Notes: generated by a model from the letters alone, not told the origin. DNA of 64,000 nucleotides from Alsobacter metallidurans (GCF_014636935.1 NZ_BMES01000001.1:186001-250000), one strand, 5' to 3'. Numbered from the stretch's first letter, positions 17,804-26,652 are shown. Numbers and translations: made by a program.

Positions 17804-19107
17804 TGTCCCCGCCCGTCATCGGCGCCTTCGGCGTCCTCGCCCTGTTTGTCCTGCTGTTTGGCCGCGTCCCGGTCTGGGCGTCGCTGATCGTGGTCGGCTT
17901 TCTCGGCAACCTGGCCCTGTCGGGCTGGGACAGCGCCTTCGCGCTGCTGGGCACGACGCCGTTCGACACCGCGTCGCTCTACACGCTTTCGGTGATCCCG
18001 CTCTTCATCATCACGGGCGGAGTCGCGTCCACGACGGGGCTGTCGGCCGACCTGTTCAAGGCCGCCCGGGTGCTGCTGTCGGGCGTGAAGGGCGGCCTGT
18101 CGATCGCCACCATCTGCGCTTCGGCGTGCTTTGGCGCCGTGTGCGGTTCCTCCATCGCGACGGCGGCGACGATGACGCGCATCTCCCTCGCCGAGATGCG
18201 CAAGGCCGGCTACGCCGACTCGGTCGCCACCGGATCCATCGCGGCGGGAGGCAGCCTCGGCATCCTCTTTCCGCCGTCCATCATCCTGGTGATCTATGCG
18301 GCCATCGCCGAGCAGTCGGTGCCGAAGCTGTTTGCGGCGGGCCTGCTGCCGGGCCTCATCCTGACGCTGCTCTACATCGTGGTCGCGATGGTGGGGGCGC
18401 ATCGGCGTCCGGAGGATTCGCCCATGGCGCCGCCCGCGACGGCGCGCGACCGCGTGCGGGCGCTGGCCGGGCCGTGGCAGTTCCTGTCCCTGTTCGGGGT
18501 CACCATTGGGGGCATCTACGCGGGTATTTTCAGCCCGACGGAAGCCGCCGCCATCGGGGTGATGGGAGCCATCCTGCTCGGCGTCGTGGGCGGGCGCCTG
18601 GGCCTGGGCGGGCTCTTGAAGACGGTTTCGGGCGCGGTGAAAACGAGCTGCTCGCTATTCGCGATCATCATCGGCGCCAACCTGTTCTCCTATTTCATCG
18701 TCCAGACGCAGGTCCCGACCCTGCTGGCCGACGCCGCGCGGGCGCTGTCGCTGCCGGGCCTCGTCGTGATGGCGCTCGTGATTGTCGCCTACATCATCAT
18801 GGGGTGCTTCCTGGAAGGCATCGGCATGATCCTCATCACCGTGCCGGTGTTCCTGCCGCTGGTGAAGAGCTTCGGCTACGACCCCGTGTGGTTCGCCATC
18901 ATCGTCGTGATCGTGGTCGAGGTCGGGCTCATCCACCCGCCCGTGGGCATGAACCTCTTCGTGATCCAGGCGCAGGCGCCCGACGTGAAGATCGGCAGCA
19001 TCTATCGCGGCATCCTGCCTTACCTGGTCGCCCCGCTGATCCTCATTCTCCTGCTGCTGGCCTTTCCGGGCATCGCGTTGTGGCTGCCCAAAGCGCTCTA
19101 CGGCTGA
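17803..19107 (+). CDS. dctM: TRAP transporter large permease (DctM type)
   Basis: The large carrier subunit of the TRAP transporter, 434 residues with about twelve helices. Diagnostic segments are GAVCGSSIATAATMTRISLAEM, GGSLGILFPPSIILVIYAA and the C-terminal IHPPVGMNLFVIQ, which line the transport site. The ATG overlaps the dctQ stop. An ACMSD-type hydrolase follows 46 bases downstream, so transport and catabolism probably share a transcript. Confidence 0.94.
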   Translation: MSPPVIGAFGVLALFVLLFGRVPVWASLIVVGFLGNLALSGWDSAFALLGTTPFDTASLYTLSVIPLFIITGGVASTTGLSADLFKAARVLLSGVKGGLSIATICASACFGAVCGSSIATAATMTRISLAEMRKAGYADSVATGSIAAGGSLGILFPPSIILVIYAAIAEQSVPKLFAAGLLPGLILTLLYIVVAMVGAHRRPEDSPMAPPATARDRVRALAGPWQFLSLFGVTIGGIYAGIFSPTEAAAIGVMGAILLGVVGGRLGLGGLLKTVSGAVKTSCSLFAIIIGANLFSYFIVQTQVPTLLADAARALSLPGLVVMALVIVAYIIMGCFLEGIGMILITVPVFLPLVKSFGYDPVWFAIIVVIVVEVGLIHPPVGMNLFVIQAQAPDVKIGSIYRGILPYLVAPLILILLLLAFPGIALWLPKALYG

Positions 19108-19153
19108 CCCGCATGAGAAACGCGCCATCCATTCGCCCGACCCGGGAACCATC

Positions 19154-20194
19154 GTGATGACAATCCTGTCGCGATGCCGTTGCGGCGTGGACATCCACGC
19201 GCATGTGATCCCGGAGAACTTCCCGCGCTGCGTGCGTACGCCGGAGCCGACCTCCTGGCCGTCGATGACGGAGGCCGACGCGTGCCACCGGCACGTGATG
19301 ATCGCCGGCAAGACCTACCGCACCGTCAGCGATCGTTGCTGGAGCGTGCCCAAGCGCATCGCCGACATGGAAGCGATGGGGCTCGGCCTGCAGGCCGTGT
19401 CGCCGATGCCGGAGTTGCTGTCCTACTGGATGGACGCGTCGGCGGCCGACGATCTGCTGCGCTACATCAACGACCAAACGGCCGAAATGACGGCCGAGGC
19501 GCAAGGGCGCCTCGTCGGGCTGGCGGCGGTTCCGCTGCAGGACATGGACCGCGCCTTGCGGGAGATGGAGCGCGCCGTTCGGCAGCTCGGTTTCGCGGGC
19601 GTCGAGATCGGCAGCAACGTCAACGGCCGCCCGGTGGGCGCGCCCGAGTTCGACGCCTTCTTCGAGGCCGCTGAGGAGCTTGGCGCCGCGGTGTTCGTGC
19701 ATGCGCTGCGACCGGCCGGCATGGAGCGGCTGGTTGGTCCCGCGCCGCTGCAGCAGGTGCTCGCCTATCCGGGGGATGTCGGGCTCGCGGCCGCGTCCGT
19801 GATCACCACCAACCTGATCGTCCGGCGCCCGAAGCTGCGCATCGCGTTCAGCCACGGCGGCGGTACGCTCGGGATGCTGTTGCCCCGGTTGGCCGAAGGC
19901 CGCCGCGTGTTTCCGGCGCTGGAGACGCTGATGGAGGTCTCGCCCGTCGAGCAGGCGAGGCGGCTCTTCTATGACGCGCTGGTATATGACGCTCCGGCGC
20001 TGCGCTACCTCGTCGAGCTCTTCGGCGACACGCAGGTGATGGTCGGGACGGACCATCCGTTCAATTTCCACGATCGCACGCCTGTCGGGCGAATCCGCGA
20101 GGCGCTGGCCGACCCCGCCGCCCAGGACCGGCTGCTGTTTGGCAATGCGGCGCGGTTCCTCGATTGCAAACTGGATGTGGAGCCGTCGCCATGA
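19154..20194 (+). CDS. Amidohydrolase-2 family protein, ACMSD/resorcylate decarboxylase-like
   Basis: A metal-dependent decarboxylase or hydrolase of the amidohydrolase-2 (ACMSD) family, 346 residues. The metal-binding H-x-H is in GVDIHAHVIPE (His15, His17). A further His is in FVHALRP, the conserved FSHGGGTLGML lies near residue 235, and GTDHPF supplies the terminal Asp. Family members decarboxylate amino-carboxymuconate semialdehyde or dihydroxybenzoates such as gamma-resorcylate without oxygen. GTG 19154 and ATG 19157 are equally possible starts. The stop overlaps the start of the dioxygenase gene (ATGA), so the two are coupled. With a hydroxylase, dioxygenase and FAH hydrolase beside it, a role in aromatic acid breakdown is likely; the exact substrate is not readable. 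Confidence 0.85.
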   Translation: MMTILSRCRCGVDIHAHVIPENFPRCVRTPEPTSWPSMTEADACHRHVMIAGKTYRTVSDRCWSVPKRIADMEAMGLGLQAVSPMPELLSYWMDASAADDLLRYINDQTAEMTAEAQGRLVGLAAVPLQDMDRALREMERAVRQLGFAGVEIGSNVNGRPVGAPEFDAFFEAAEELGAAVFVHALRPAGMERLVGPAPLQQVLAYPGDVGLAAASVITTNLIVRRPKLRIAFSHGGGTLGMLLPRLAEGRRVFPALETLMEVSPVEQARRLFYDALVYDAPALRYLVELFGDTQVMVGTDHPFNFHDRTPVGRIREALADPAAQDRLLFGNAARFLDCKLDVEPSP

Positions 20195-21096
20195 AGCGCT
20201 TCCCGGTGACGGCGCTGCGCAGCGCCGAGCTCGAAACGCCGGACCTCGAGCTGTCCGTGTCGTTCTATTCCCAGGTGTGGGGGCTCGACTCCGTGACCCG
20301 CACCGACGCGGCGGCCTGGCTGCGCGCCAGCGGCGACGACGCCTACGTGCTCGCCCTGCATGCGGGCCCGAAGACCGCGCTCCGATCGGTGACGTTCCGT
20401 TGCGCCACGCGCGCCGACCTCGACCAGATCGCCGCCGCGGCCGCCGCGCAGGGCTGCGCCGTCACGGCGCCCGCCGACAGCCAGGAGCCGGGAGGAGGGG
20501 TTGTGGTGAGCCTCCGCGAGCCGCAGGGCGGCACGCTGCGCTTCGTGCATGGCGATCGGCGCAACGCCGACGCCGCCGTGGCGCCCAACCGCCCGGTCCG
20601 GCTCGCACACGTGAACATCAACAGCGTCGCGGTGGACGAGGCCGCGGCCTTCTACCAGGCGGTGCTGGGATTCGGGCTCACCGACCGGTCGAAGCTGATG
20701 GCCTTCCTGCGCTGCAACGCCGATCACCATGCGGTGGTGCTGGCCGAAGCGCCCGTGAACGGCCTGAACCACGTGGCCTTCCTGATGCCGGATCTCGAAT
20801 CCGTCATGCGCGGGGCCGGCCGCATGGTCGACAACGGCTATCCGATCGGCTGGGGCGTCGGCCGCCATGGTCCGGGCGACAACGTCTTCGCTTACTTCGT
20901 CGACCCGGTCGGGACCGTGGTCGAATACACCGCCGAGGTGCTCCAGGTCGACGACGACTACGTTGTTCGCGGGCCCAAGGACTGGGTCTGGCCGCCCGGC
21001 CGCACCGACCACTGGGGCATTGCGCCGCCCAAGCCCGACCACGTCAAGGCCGCCCAGGTCGCGGTGCTGCATGCAGCCTCGGAGGTCAGCCGGTGA
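20191..21096 (+). CDS. VOC-superfamily extradiol-type ring-cleavage dioxygenase
   Basis: A two-module vicinal-oxygen-chelate protein of 301 residues, the size and plan of type I extradiol dioxygenases. The N-terminal module is non-catalytic. The C-terminal module retains all three Fe(II) ligands: His140 (RLAHVNI), His194 (GLNHVAF) and Glu245 (TVVEYTAE). Such enzymes cleave catecholic rings beside the hydroxyls with O2. It overlaps the decarboxylase before it and the FAD hydroxylase after it (GTGA), a tightly coupled operon. The order decarboxylase-dioxygenase-hydroxylase-FAH hydrolase fits a meta-cleavage pathway. The substrate is unknown. Confidence 0.85.
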   Translation: MKRFPVTALRSAELETPDLELSVSFYSQVWGLDSVTRTDAAAWLRASGDDAYVLALHAGPKTALRSVTFRCATRADLDQIAAAAAAQGCAVTAPADSQEPGGGVVVSLREPQGGTLRFVHGDRRNADAAVAPNRPVRLAHVNINSVAVDEAAAFYQAVLGFGLTDRSKLMAFLRCNADHHAVVLAEAPVNGLNHVAFLMPDLESVMRGAGRMVDNGYPIGWGVGRHGPGDNVFAYFVDPVGTVVEYTAEVLQVDDDYVVRGPKDWVWPPGRTDHWGIAPPKPDHVKAAQVAVLHAASEVSR

Positions 21097-22655
21097 CCGC
21101 TTCCCGTTCCAACAACGACGTCCAAGTGGCGGTGATCGGCTTTGGTCCCTCGGGGGCCGTGGCCGCCAGCCTGCTTGGCGCGCGCGGGATCTCGACGCTG
21201 GCGATCGACCGCCAGCAGGGCGTATACGGAAAGCCGCGCGCCATCGCGATCGACCACGAAATCCTGCGCCTGTTCGACAACCTGGGCGTCGCGGAGCGTG
21301 TTCTGCCGCATGTGGCGCCGTTTCCGGCCTCCCAGCATTTCGGCGCACAGGGCCAGCTCATCCGGCGGATCGACATGGTCCAGGAGCCGTATCCGCTCGG
21401 CTACACGCCCACCATGGTGTTCACGCAGCCGCCCGTGGAGGCGGCCCTGCGGGACCACGCCGCAAGCTACCCGGGCGTTCGGGTGGAGCTAGGAACCGAG
21501 CTGATCGGGCTCGAGCAGGACGCCGAGCGGGTCACCTTGCACCTGCGGGACGCCGCAGGCGCCGTGCGGGTGGAGACCGCCGATTACGTGATCGCGTGCG
21601 ACGGAGCCTCCAGCGGGGTTCGCCAGCAACTCGGCATAGCGCTCGACGACCTCGTCTTCGATGAGCCCTGGCTCGTGGTCGACGTGCTGGTCAACGAGGA
21701 CGCGCTCGGGAAACTGCCGCAGACGGCGGCCCAGTTCTGCGATCCCGCCCGTCCGACGAGCTTCATCATCGGCCCGAAGAACCACCGCCGCTGGGAGATC
21801 ATGCTGCTGCCGGGCGAAGATCCGCGCGTCATGGAGCAACCCGAGCAGGTCTGGTCTCTCCTGGCGCGGTGGCTCACGCCCGACGACGCCACGCTCTGGC
21901 GCTCGGCGAGCTACCGGTTTCACGCCCTCGTCGCCCACGAGTGGCGGAAAGGCCGCGTGTTCCTGGCCGGTGACGCCGCCCACCAGCAACCGCCCTTTAT
22001 CGGGCAGGGCATGTGTCAGGGCCTACGCGACGTCTCCAACCTCGCCTGGAAGCTCGAAGAGGCGCTGCACGGCCAGGCCGGGAACGACCTCCTCGACACC
22101 TATGGCGAAGAGCGCGCCGAACACGTGCGGCAGCTCACGAGCCGGATCAAGGCGATCGGCCATGTCATTTGCGAGCGCGATCCGGAGCGCGCCCGCGAAA
22201 GGGACGCGCGGATCCTCGCCGAGGGCGGCGGCCAGCCGCGCACCATCACGCGCCAGGAGATCGTGCCGCCCCTGCAGCGCGGCTTGTTGGCCCTCGACAC
22301 ACCCGCGGCGGGCATCCTGTTCCCCCAACCCTGGATCACGGGCGCAACCGGGCCCGCGCTGCTCGACAAGGTGGCGGGCGGCGGCTGGCGCCTGGTGTGT
22401 CGCGCCGGTTCGGCGGCCGACACGGAGGAACTCGGCGCCGCCGCCGCGCAGGCGGGGCTTGCTCTCGTCCGGATCGGCGTGGGCGGCCTCTTGGAGCGCG
22501 ACGGCGTGCTGGACCGCTGGTTCGCCCAGCAAGAGGCGGTGGCCGCCGTGGTGCGGCCGGACCACTACGTCTACGGAACGGCGGCCGACGCCGCGTCCCT
22601 GTCGCTTCTCCTGGCCGGCCTGCGCGCACGCCGATCCGTTTCTCACCAAACCTGA
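21093..22655 (+). CDS. FAD-dependent aromatic hydroxylase (MhpA/PheA-like)
   Basis: A class A flavin monooxygenase of 520 residues. The ADP-binding motif GFGPSG is at 16-21, the family loop GYTPTMVFTQPPVE follows, and the second FAD motif GDAAHQQPPFIGQGMCQGLR begins at Gly293. A C-terminal thioredoxin-like extension (residues about 400-515) is typical of MhpA and phenol-hydroxylase relatives. The enzyme adds a hydroxyl ortho to an existing phenol using NAD(P)H and O2. GTG at 21093 overlaps the dioxygenase stop and has GGAGG upstream. It most resembles 3-(3-hydroxyphenyl)propionate hydroxylase, but the neighbours are not the complete mhp set, so the substrate may differ. Confidence 0.88.
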   Translation: MTASRSNNDVQVAVIGFGPSGAVAASLLGARGISTLAIDRQQGVYGKPRAIAIDHEILRLFDNLGVAERVLPHVAPFPASQHFGAQGQLIRRIDMVQEPYPLGYTPTMVFTQPPVEAALRDHAASYPGVRVELGTELIGLEQDAERVTLHLRDAAGAVRVETADYVIACDGASSGVRQQLGIALDDLVFDEPWLVVDVLVNEDALGKLPQTAAQFCDPARPTSFIIGPKNHRRWEIMLLPGEDPRVMEQPEQVWSLLARWLTPDDATLWRSASYRFHALVAHEWRKGRVFLAGDAAHQQPPFIGQGMCQGLRDVSNLAWKLEEALHGQAGNDLLDTYGEERAEHVRQLTSRIKAIGHVICERDPERARERDARILAEGGGQPRTITRQEIVPPLQRGLLALDTPAAGILFPQPWITGATGPALLDKVAGGGWRLVCRAGSAADTEELGAAAAQAGLALVRIGVGGLLERDGVLDRWFAQQEAVAAVVRPDHYVYGTAADAASLSLLLAGLRARRSVSHQT

Positions 22656-22708
22656 ACAAAGCTGCGGCGCTCCATGCAGCCCGCGTTCAACCCGGAAGGC
22701 AGCAGACC

Positions 22709-23557
22709 ATGCGATTCGTGAGCTTCAAGACCGGCGGCAAGGCCAGCTGGGGTTTGGTGGAGGGCGATGACGTCGTCGATCTCGGCGCCGTGTTCGGCGC
22801 CCAGGCGCCGGACCTGAAGACCGCCATTGCGGCGGGCCTACTCGAACAAGCGGCCGCACGCGCCGCGCAGGGCGCACGGATCCCGTTGTCGACCATCGAA
22901 TGGCTGCCCGTGATCCCCAACCCGGACAAGATCCTTTGCATCGGGCTGAACTACGAAATGCACCGGAAGGAAACCGGGCGCGACGTGGTCGAGAATCCGA
23001 CCGTGTTCGGGCGCTTCGCCAACAGCCAGACCTCTCATCTCGCCAACATCATTCGCCCAAAGGTGTCGACCCATCTCGATTTCGAGGGCGAACTCGCCAT
23101 CGTGATCGGAAAGCCCGGCCGCTACATCGCCAAGGAAAAGGCCTGGGAGCACATCGCGGGCTACTCGCTCTATAATGAAGGCAGCGTCCGCGACTTCCAG
23201 CGCCATACCCACCAGTTCACACCCGGCAAGAATTTTCCGGACACGGGGGCCTTCGGCCCCTGGATGATGACGCCCGACGAACTCGGCGAGCTCGGAGCCT
23301 TGCGCCTGCAGACGCGCCTGAACGGCCAAGTCGTCCAGGACGCCACGATCGATCAGATGATCTTCGATATTCCGACGCAGATCGCCTATTGCTCGACCTT
23401 CACGAGGCTGGAGCCCGGCGACGTGATCGCGACCGGCACGCCGGGCGGCGTCGGAGCCAAGCGCACGCCGCCGCTCTGGATGAAGCCGGGCGACATCGTG
23501 GAGGTGGAGCTCGATCGGCTCGGCGTACTCCGGAACGGCGTCGCCGACGAGGCATGA
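22709..23557 (+). CDS. Fumarylacetoacetate hydrolase family protein
   Basis: A divalent-metal enzyme of the FAH superfamily, 282 residues. The core shows CIGLNYEMHRKETG, DFEGELAIVIG with the metal-binding Glu pair, GYSLYNEGSVRDFQ and ATGTPGGVGAKRTPP, all in their usual order. Family members hydrolyse acylpyruvates, hydrate or decarboxylate ring-fission products. As the last gene of the TRAP-aromatic operon it probably acts on the product of the upstream extradiol dioxygenase. The ATG at 22709 is preceded by GGAAGG. It ends 21 bases before the convergent RraA-like gene. Confidence 0.9.
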   Translation: MRFVSFKTGGKASWGLVEGDDVVDLGAVFGAQAPDLKTAIAAGLLEQAAARAAQGARIPLSTIEWLPVIPNPDKILCIGLNYEMHRKETGRDVVENPTVFGRFANSQTSHLANIIRPKVSTHLDFEGELAIVIGKPGRYIAKEKAWEHIAGYSLYNEGSVRDFQRHTHQFTPGKNFPDTGAFGPWMMTPDELGELGALRLQTRLNGQVVQDATIDQMIFDIPTQIAYCSTFTRLEPGDVIATGTPGGVGAKRTPPLWMKPGDIVEVELDRLGVLRNGVADEA

Positions 23558-23578
23558 CGTGAAGCTGGCGGCAGCAAG

Positions 23579-24238
23579 TCAGTTATTGCAGCGCGCCTCG
23601 AGCCCATCAACGAAGCCGCGGTCCCAGCGTCCTTCGCGGATCGTCGCCATCGTGTTTTCCTCGGCGGCGTGCTGCTTCATGGCCTTCTGGATGGCCTCTT
23701 CGGCTTCGTCGGGCGCAAACGCCAGGAGTCCGTCCTGGTCGCCGACGATGATGTCGCCGGGGCGCACCACCATGCCGCCGACCGTGACCGGGATGTTGAT
23801 CGCGCCGGGGCCGTCCTTGTAGGGACCGCGGTGGGTCACGCCGCGCGCGTACACCGGAAAGGTCCGCTCGCGGATCTCGGCCACGTCGCGGATCGCGCCG
23901 TCGATAACCATGCCGGCGAGGCCCTGCTGGGCCGCGGCGTAGCTCATGATGCCGCCCACCAGGGCGTTGCCCAGGTCGCCCTCGGCGTCGATCACCATGA
24001 CGTCGCCCGGGCGGGCCACGTCGTAGGCGCGCAGGATGGCCAGGTTGTCGCCGCCGCGGGTCCTGATGGTGACGGCTGTGCCGACCATCGGGGCCGGGCT
24101 GTGATAGGGGTTAAGCCCGCGGCTGCCGCGGTTGCGGCGGAATTGATCGCTCAGCAGCGCGACCGGGATGGTCTTTAGCCTGGCGATGATCGCCGCGTCG
24201 GCCTGCGGCGCGGAAGGATGGAGCTCGATGGCGGCCAT
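23579..24238 (-). CDS. RraA-fold protein, probable HMG/CHA-type aldolase
   Basis: A 219-residue member of the RraA/4-hydroxy-4-methyl-2-oxoglutarate aldolase family. The motif described for catalytically active class II pyruvate aldolases of this fold, G-x20-R-D-x2-(E/D), is complete: Gly96, Arg117, Asp118 and Glu121 (GAIRDVAEIRE). This favours an aldolase or oxaloacetate decarboxylase over the RNase E inhibitor RraA. It lies 24 bases downstream of an aminotransferase on the minus strand, and the pair shares the NAC-type promoter at 25507-25570. An attractive inference is cleavage of a 4-substituted 2-oxoglutarate produced by that aminotransferase. Substrate not proven. Confidence 0.82.
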   Translation of the reverse strand: MAAIELHPSAPQADAAIIARLKTIPVALLSDQFRRNRGSRGLNPYHSPAPMVGTAVTIRTRGGDNLAILRAYDVARPGDVMVIDAEGDLGNALVGGIMSYAAAQQGLAGMVIDGAIRDVAEIRERTFPVYARGVTHRGPYKDGPGAINIPVTVGGMVVRPGDIIVGDQDGLLAFAPDEAEEAIQKAMKQHAAEENTMATIREGRWDRGFVDGLEARCNN

Positions 24239-24262
24239 GGCGTTTCGTCCCGTCCTGTCTTG

Positions 24263-25471
24263 TTATCGGAGCTTTGCGACCGCATCGGCGATGCGGGCGA
24301 CGCCATCGTCGAGCACATCCTGCGACGTCGCGATCGAGAGGCGGAAATAGGGGGACAGGCCGTAGGCGGTCCCGGCGACGAGCGCCACGCCGGCAACTTC
24401 CAGCAGATACAGGACGACGTCGCCGTCGGTCTCGATCGGCTTCCCGGCGGGCGTCATGCGGCCGATGAGGCCGGCGCAGTTCACGAACAGGTAGAACGCC
24501 CCGTCCGGCAGCCTGCACGACAAGCCCGGGATGGCGTTCACGGCGGCCGCCGTGGCGTCGCGACGCTGGCGATAGGTGGCGACGCTTTCGGCCACGAAGG
24601 ATTGCTCGCCGTCGAGCGCGGCGGCTGCGGCGGCCTGGCTGATCGAGCAGCTGTTGCCCGCCGACTGCGACAGGAACGTGTCCAGCGCCTTGATCAGGTC
24701 CTTGGGCCCGGCGGCCCAGCCGATGCGCCAGCCGGTCATCGCGTAGGTCTTCGACACGCCGTTGATCGCCAACGTGCGGTCCTTGAGTTCAGGCGCGGCG
24801 GCGAGAAGGTGAGGCGCGGGACCTTCGCCGAAGACGATGTGCTCGTAGATATCGTCCGTCATCACCATCACGGCCGGATAACGCGCGAGCACGGCCGCGA
24901 GCGCCTTGTATTCGTTCACCGTGTAGGTGGCGCCCGTCGGGTTGGAGGGCGAATTCAGCACGAGCCAGCGCGTTCGCGGCGTGATGGCGGCTTCGAGGCG
25001 GGAGGGCGAGAGCTTGAAGCCGTCCTCCTCCGGGCAGGCGACCGTGACTGGCGCGCCCTCGCAGGCCAGCACCATGTCGGGGTAGGACACCCAGTATGGC
25101 GCCGGGATGATCACCTCGTCGCCGGGCTCCAACGTCGCCGCAAGCGCGCTGTAGATGGCGCTCTTGGCGCCGTTGGTGACCACGATGTCCTGCGGCTCGT
25201 ACTGCAGACCGTTCTCGCGCTGCAGCTTGGCCACGATGGCGCGGCGCAGCTCCAGCGTGCCCGGCAGGGCCGTGTAGCGGGTCGCGCCGGCGTTCATGGC
25301 CGCCGCGGCGGCTGCGCGGATGTGGGGCGGCGTATCGAAATCCGGCTCGCCGACAACGAGGCTGACGATCGAATGCCCCTCGCGCCGAAGCTGGTTGGCG
25401 CGCTCCGCCGCCGCCGTGCTGGGGGAGGGCTTGATGCGCCTGACGCGCTCGGCGACACGATTTGAATCCAA
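24263..25471 (-). CDS. PLP-dependent aminotransferase, class I/II (aspartate aminotransferase-like)
   Basis: A fold-type I aminotransferase of 402 residues. The PLP lysine is Lys241 in NGVSKTYAMTGWRIGW. The substrate-binding NSPSNPTG motif is at 173-180, the Asp-x-x-Tyr of the PLP ring site is in TDDIYE, and the N-terminal VGEPDFDTPP is typical of the AspC/AAT-Ib subgroup. It transfers amino groups between an amino acid and a 2-oxo acid, commonly 2-oxoglutarate. It is the first gene of a two-gene operon with the RraA-like aldolase and has a leader of about 30 nt after a predicted NAC-dependent promoter. It is divergent from the NAC-like regulator. Confidence 0.92.
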   Translation of the reverse strand: MDSNRVAERVRRIKPSPSTAAAERANQLRREGHSIVSLVVGEPDFDTPPHIRAAAAAAMNAGATRYTALPGTLELRRAIVAKLQRENGLQYEPQDIVVTNGAKSAIYSALAATLEPGDEVIIPAPYWVSYPDMVLACEGAPVTVACPEEDGFKLSPSRLEAAITPRTRWLVLNSPSNPTGATYTVNEYKALAAVLARYPAVMVMTDDIYEHIVFGEGPAPHLLAAAPELKDRTLAINGVSKTYAMTGWRIGWAAGPKDLIKALDTFLSQSAGNSCSISQAAAAAALDGEQSFVAESVATYRQRRDATAAAVNAIPGLSCRLPDGAFYLFVNCAGLIGRMTPAGKPIETDGDVVLYLLEVAGVALVAGTAYGLSPYFRLSIATSQDVLDDGVARIADAVAKLR

Positions 25472-25555
25472 CGTCGCACCCCATCGGTGGTCCAGGATGT
25501 GCGGGACGCTATACCGCCGCGTCCCGCGCGACTAAGACGGGATTGCTCTGTCTCG

Positions 25556-25570
25556 ATAGCGTACGCTTAT
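25556..25570 (-). promoter_or_regulatory. NAC-type LysR box controlling the aminotransferase operon, and probably nac itself
   Basis: Read on the minus strand the box is ATAAGCGTACGCTAT, an ATA-N9-TAT site. After exactly 17 nt comes GTCTT (25538-25534), giving a -35 element CTTAGT (25536-25531), and then ATAGCG (25512-25507) as -10 with an 18-nt spacer. The box centre falls about 63 bases before the predicted start of transcription. On the plus strand the same box is 36 bases before the regulator's ATG, suited to autoregulation. The architecture is shared with the sites at 26544 and 31298. Confidence 0.8.
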
Positions 25571-25605
25571 GGCTGGCGAGCGGGCGGCGCTGGGCGGAGG
25601 GAGCC

Positions 25606-26535
25606 ATGAATTTCCGGCGGCTGCAGTACTTCGTGAAGATCGTCGACATCGGCAGCCTCACCCAGGCCGCCGACGTGCTGCACGTGGCCCAGCCGGCGCT
25701 CAGCCAGCAACTTGCGACGCTGGAGAGCGAGGTCCGCCAGCAGCTGCTTCTCCGCACCAAGCGCGGCGTCACGCCTACCGAGGCCGGCAAGGTGCTGTAC
25801 CGGCACGCGCAACTCATCCTGCGCCAGTGCGCCCAGGCGCAGGCGGACATGAACGCCGCCGGACGTGCGCTGTCCGGCTCGGTCTCGGTCGGCCTCGCGC
25901 CCGGCACGGCGGCGGCGGGCCTCGCGCTTCCGCTGCTGCGGGCCGTGCGCATCCGCCACCCGGACGTGGTTCTGTATCTCAACGAAACCTACGGCATGAC
26001 CCTGTCCGAACTCGTGATGAGCGGGCGCATGGACCTGGCGGTGCTGTATGGCGGACGCACGCCGGTGCACGGGCTCTCCTTCCAGGCCCTCCTGTCGGAG
26101 CCGCTGTATCTGGTCGGGCCGGACAGCCTCGGGCCCGCGCCCGGCGTCACGCCGGTCCGCCTGATCGCCGACATGGACCTCTATTTGCCGCGTCCCTACA
26201 ACGTGGTGCGCAAGATGGTGGACGACGCCTGCGCGGGGCTCGGCGTGGCGCCGCGCGTGCTGGCCGAGATTGAATCCGCCAGCACGCTGAAGTCCGTCAT
26301 CGCCGAGGGGCTCGGCGCGACGATCCTGCCTGAATCGATGGCCCGGGAGGTCGCCGCGACATGCCCGGCGTGGATCTCCAGGCTTGTCGAGCCTGAGATC
26401 CAGGCCCCGCTGGCGCTCTGCCAGTCGGATCACCTGCCCCTGTCGGAGCCCGCTCAGGCGGTGCGCGACATCCTGCTGGAGCTGGTCGGCGACCTGCCCG
26501 GCAATGTCCTCGGGGATCACGCCTACAAGCCCTGA
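25606..26535 (+). CDS. nac: LysR-type regulator resembling NAC (nitrogen assimilation control)
   Basis: A LysR transcription factor of 309 residues. The N-terminal winged helix (MNFRRLQYFVKIVDIGSLTQ, then AADVLHVAQPALSQQLATLE) is close to that of enterobacterial NAC. The effector domain follows from about residue 90. The ATG at 25606 has GGCGGAGGGAG just upstream, which settles the start. NAC-type proteins bind ATA-N9-TAT sites and activate or repress nitrogen-utilisation genes. Three such sites surround this gene and head the flanking operons. Known NAC proteins need no co-inducer, and their amount is set by NtrC; whether that holds here is unknown. The chosen gene name reflects similarity only. 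Confidence 0.85.
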   Translation: MNFRRLQYFVKIVDIGSLTQAADVLHVAQPALSQQLATLESEVRQQLLLRTKRGVTPTEAGKVLYRHAQLILRQCAQAQADMNAAGRALSGSVSVGLAPGTAAAGLALPLLRAVRIRHPDVVLYLNETYGMTLSELVMSGRMDLAVLYGGRTPVHGLSFQALLSEPLYLVGPDSLGPAPGVTPVRLIADMDLYLPRPYNVVRKMVDDACAGLGVAPRVLAEIESASTLKSVIAEGLGATILPESMAREVAATCPAWISRLVEPEIQAPLALCQSDHLPLSEPAQAVRDILLELVGDLPGNVLGDHAYKP

Positions 26536-26543
26536 ACGGCGAC

Positions 26544-26558
26544 ATAAGCCTCCCTTAT
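26544..26558 (+). promoter_or_regulatory. NAC-type box and promoter of the carboxylase/5-oxoprolinase operon
   Basis: ATAAGCCTCCCTTAT is an ATA-N9-TAT site. It is followed after 17 nt by GTCTTGGCG (26576-26584), giving a -35 CTTGGC at 26578-26583, and by CTACCG (26602-26607) as -10 with an 18-nt spacer. The predicted transcription start near 26614 places the box centre about 63 bases upstream, as for known NAC-activated promoters. The first gene starts at 26653. Confidence 0.82.
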
Positions 26559-26652
26559 CGCAACAGAGAGAAACCGTCTTGGCGCGCCGGAAAGGCCGTC
26601 GCTACCGTCTGCTTGGCCGGACGACCGGCGAGCCGCGGAAGCGCTTCACGCG

